From Microbacteriaceae bacterium (GTDB lineage: Bacteria > Actinomycetota > Actinomycetes > Actinomycetales > Microbacteriaceae): DNA of 64,000 bases. Positions within the stretch are counted from its first letter, which is position 1. Each line of letters begins with the position of its first letter. The stretch spans positions 1 to 64,000 of the forward strand of contig JAHBTA010000003.1 in assembly GCA_019638805.1 (NCBI GenBank), in the 5' to 3' direction. The notes under the pieces were generated by a model, which was not told where the DNA came from, searched no databases, and worked only from the letters and a program-made list of their open reading frames with translations. The translations under genes and the position numbers were made by a program. Of the stretch, positions 62,155 to 64,000 are shown one piece after another.

Positions 62155-62781
62155 ATGGAGCCTTCCGTGACCGACGACACCCTCATTCCCGCCTCCGATG
62201 AGCCGGAGGAGCCCAACCCCGAGGAGGACCTCGAGGACAACGACTTCGACTACTCGGAGTGGCTCAACGCCTACCGCAACGACGACCCGACGAAGACGAT
62301 GCAGCTCCCGAAGTCGATCTTCTGGCTGACGATGACGCCCGACGAGGCCGAGCGGACGTGGCTCGACCTGAACGCCTGGGTCAACTGGCTGCGCCTCGAG
62401 TACTCGATCCCGGCGTCCGAGATCCCGCCCTACTGGCACGCCCACCCGCTGCTGCGGGACTGGCTCACCGCACTGTGGAAGCACCACGAGTACGCCTTCC
62501 ATCCGGGCCAGGAGGCATCGTCGATGATCGGCTGGTTCAACGACTTCTGGGACGCCCGCAAGAAGCTCCAGGAAGCGGTCGCCCAGATCGGCACCCGGCT
62601 GACCACCGATCGCCCCGACCGCATCTACCCGTGGCCCGGTGAGGACCCCGCGCCCGAAGTCCGCGACGTCCCGATCACCGACCGCCGGCGCCACTTCAAG
62701 CAGTTCATCGCCGACGACATCGCCACCCGGCGGATCATCGCCGAGGTCGAGGACGAAGTCCGGAGGGATCTCGGGCTGTGA
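62155..62781 (+). CDS. DUF4913 protein
   Basis: 208 aa. An acidic N-terminus, then the DUF4913 pattern of Trp-rich helices (WLDLNAWVNWLRLEYSI, PPYWHAHPLLRDWLTALWKH, WFNDFWDARKKLQEA). Common in actinobacterial conjugative plasmids next to the coupling protein; function unknown. Confidence 0.8.
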   Translation: MEPSVTDDTLIPASDEPEEPNPEEDLEDNDFDYSEWLNAYRNDDPTKTMQLPKSIFWLTMTPDEAERTWLDLNAWVNWLRLEYSIPASEIPPYWHAHPLLRDWLTALWKHHEYAFHPGQEASSMIGWFNDFWDARKKLQEAVAQIGTRLTTDRPDRIYPWPGEDPAPEVRDVPITDRRRHFKQFIADDIATRRIIAEVEDEVRRDLGL

Positions 62782-63671
62782 GCGCCGAGGAGGACCGGGA
62801 GCGGCTCCTCCAGCAGAAGCGCGACGCCGAGGCGAAACGGCGGGAGCGCCTCAAACGGCAGGAGAAGGCCGCCGTCAAGAACCGCGCCCGAGTGAAGGCG
62901 TGGGCGGAGGCGAACCCGGAGCGGGTCAAGGCTCGTCGTGACGCATGGCTCGCCGAGAATCGGGAGCGGCAGCGCGAGCACGCCCGCAACTACTACCACC
63001 GGCACAAGGAGGAGCGGCAGAAGGCGGCCCGCGCGCAGAACGCTCGTCGGCGCGAAGACCCCGCGTATCGGAAGGCGGAGGCCGAGTACGCGGCAGGCCG
63101 GCGAGACGTGCTGAACGAACAGCAGAATCGCCGGCGTTCGACGCCCGAAGGGCGGGCCGCGCACAACGCCGAGCAGAACGCACGCCGCCGGGTCGACCGC
63201 CGGCTGCATAAGCTCGGCCTCCCACCGCGGCCGAAGCACCGCTGGACGATCGATGAGCGGCTGGAGATGGAGCGCGAGCTCGCAGCGGCCGACCGACGCC
63301 GCTGGAAGAAGGCTGACATCGCCGCGCTCCAAGACGAGCTGCGCGGCATCCGCGGCGAAACCTGGTGGCAATCCGAGGATCAGTGGCGTGCCGCGCTTGA
63401 GCGTCGGATCGAAGCCCAACTCGAGTACCCGGCGAAGCTCGCGAAGGCCGTCGAGAAGTTCCTCGGCACGCGCGAGGGTCGGCAGCTGCACGAGGACGTG
63501 CGCCTTGACGCCATCGCGCGCATCCTCCGCGGCGCCAAACCGTATCCAAGCCTCGATGCGGAGGCTCGACGACGGGCGCAGGAGGTCGTGCTGGATCGTG
63601 CTCGGCAGGTGTCGCGAATCGCGCCATCAGCGCGGCGGGAACCGCCGACCGAGGGGCGTGCGATCGCGTGA
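62778..63671 (+). CDS. Highly charged coiled-coil protein
   Basis: 297 aa; overlaps the preceding stop by 4 nt. Residues 1-150 are Arg/Glu/Ala-rich with repeated AN-P-E-R and R-EDP-Y-x-K-type units (KNRARVKAWAEANPERVKAR), reminiscent of repeated nucleic-acid-binding helices. The remainder is helical (WKKADIAALQDELRGIRGET). No family assigned. Confidence 0.65.
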   Translation: MSAEEDRERLLQQKRDAEAKRRERLKRQEKAAVKNRARVKAWAEANPERVKARRDAWLAENRERQREHARNYYHRHKEERQKAARAQNARRREDPAYRKAEAEYAAGRRDVLNEQQNRRRSTPEGRAAHNAEQNARRRVDRRLHKLGLPPRPKHRWTIDERLEMERELAAADRRRWKKADIAALQDELRGIRGETWWQSEDQWRAALERRIEAQLEYPAKLAKAVEKFLGTREGRQLHEDVRLDAIARILRGAKPYPSLDAEARRRAQEVVLDRARQVSRIAPSARREPPTEGRAIA

Positions 63672-63782
63672 ATCGGTGATCGAATCGGGCGCGGAAACCT
63701 GTTCCTCCGACTAGTTGCTTCGTTTGTTGCACTTGGCTTACACTTACAACACTTAGATTCAGTTGCGGCAACAGGAGTGCGG

Positions 63783-64000
63783 GTGTACGGATCAGCAGAC
63801 GAAGCGATCGAGGTGCTTCGCGATGCCATCGAGGGCGGAGGCGACACTCTCGAAGTCACACTCAGGCTCCCAGCGCGCACCGCGGAGAAGATTCTGACGC
63901 TCCTCCAGGCCGAGGGCGTCTCCGGTGCCGTCGTCGTCCCGGTCAAGGACCTGTACAGCACGACGGAGGCCGCCGCAATGCTCGGTGTTTCGCGTCCCAC
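63783..64000 (+). CDS. Partial excisionase-like HTH protein (cut by window end)
   Basis: At least 72 codons from GTG 63783, continuing past the window. An N-terminal helix/strand part (GSADEAIEVLRDAIEGGG) and then a helix-turn-helix DLYSTTEAAAMLGVSRP, as in MerR/excisionase-type antitoxin proteins. Preceded by an AT-rich stretch (63715-63775) with possible promoter elements such as TTGCAC. Probably an antitoxin or excisionase with its partner gene just beyond the window. Confidence 0.65.
   Translation, partial: MYGSADEAIEVLRDAIEGGGDTLEVTLRLPARTAEKILTLLQAEGVSGAVVVPVKDLYSTTEAAAMLGVSRP

Noticed and set aside
1..64000. CRISPR arrays, tRNA or rRNA genes
   Set aside because: No regularly spaced short direct repeats, cloverleaf-like sequence or rRNA signature was seen on either strand by eye.

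Overview
The window is high-GC actinobacterial DNA. Codon use, LAxTG-type surface anchoring and the set of transfer proteins (SCO6880, DUF6112, DUF4913, DUF2637, ArdC and MobF families) fit a Microbacteriaceae-like or other Actinomycetes host. The genus cannot be fixed from sequence alone. Almost everything is accessory DNA: a conjugative plasmid or integrative conjugative element that carries a BREX phage-defence island and is itself invaded by smaller mobile elements.

Region 1 (1-20.7 kb) is a type 1-like BREX locus in two opposed halves. pglZ, brxL, a Ser/Thr kinase and an unknown gene lie on the plus strand (24-6747). brxA, brxB, brxC and pglX lie on the minus strand (20701 down to about 9.7 kb). 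Turning the left half around would restore the usual order brxA-brxB-brxC-pglX-pglZ-brxL, and an IS21-family element (6790-9128) sits at the junction. The methyltransferase gene pglX is not intact. It has an N-terminal part, a specificity region in a shifted frame, a second specificity cassette in inverted orientation (12245-13365, plus strand), a tyrosine recombinase gene, and then the pglX C-terminal domain as a separate reading frame. The two specificity arms share five blocks of near-identical inverted repeat. The present arrangement is frameshifted, while inversion at the 76-bp block would restore the frame. This is a strong candidate for recombination-driven switching of BREX.

Region 2 (20.7-28.2 kb) holds a small membrane protein, an unrecognised two-gene operon, a GmrSD/BrxU-like type IV restriction protein and a large thioester-domain surface adhesin.

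Region 3 (28.2-41.2 kb) is a nested pair. The MobF relaxase gene of the large conjugative element is cut in two by a 9.4-kb mobilizable element that carries a large serine recombinase, its own complete MobF relaxase, an Erm-type macrolide-resistance methyltransferase with a leader peptide, and a TipA-like MerR regulator with a VOC protein. Precise removal between two CGAG repeats would rebuild the outer relaxase in frame.

Region 4 (41.2-64 kb) is the transfer and maintenance region: an AraC regulator, DprA, two ParB-like proteins, two SSBs, ArdC antirestriction, an AbiEi/AbiEii toxin-antitoxin pair, and a type IV secretion gene set (M23 peptidase, two DUF6112 small membrane proteins, a TrbL/VirB6-like protein, an SCO6880-like protein, a VirB4-like ATPase and a TraD/VirD4-like coupling protein), ending in a partial HTH gene cut by the window edge.
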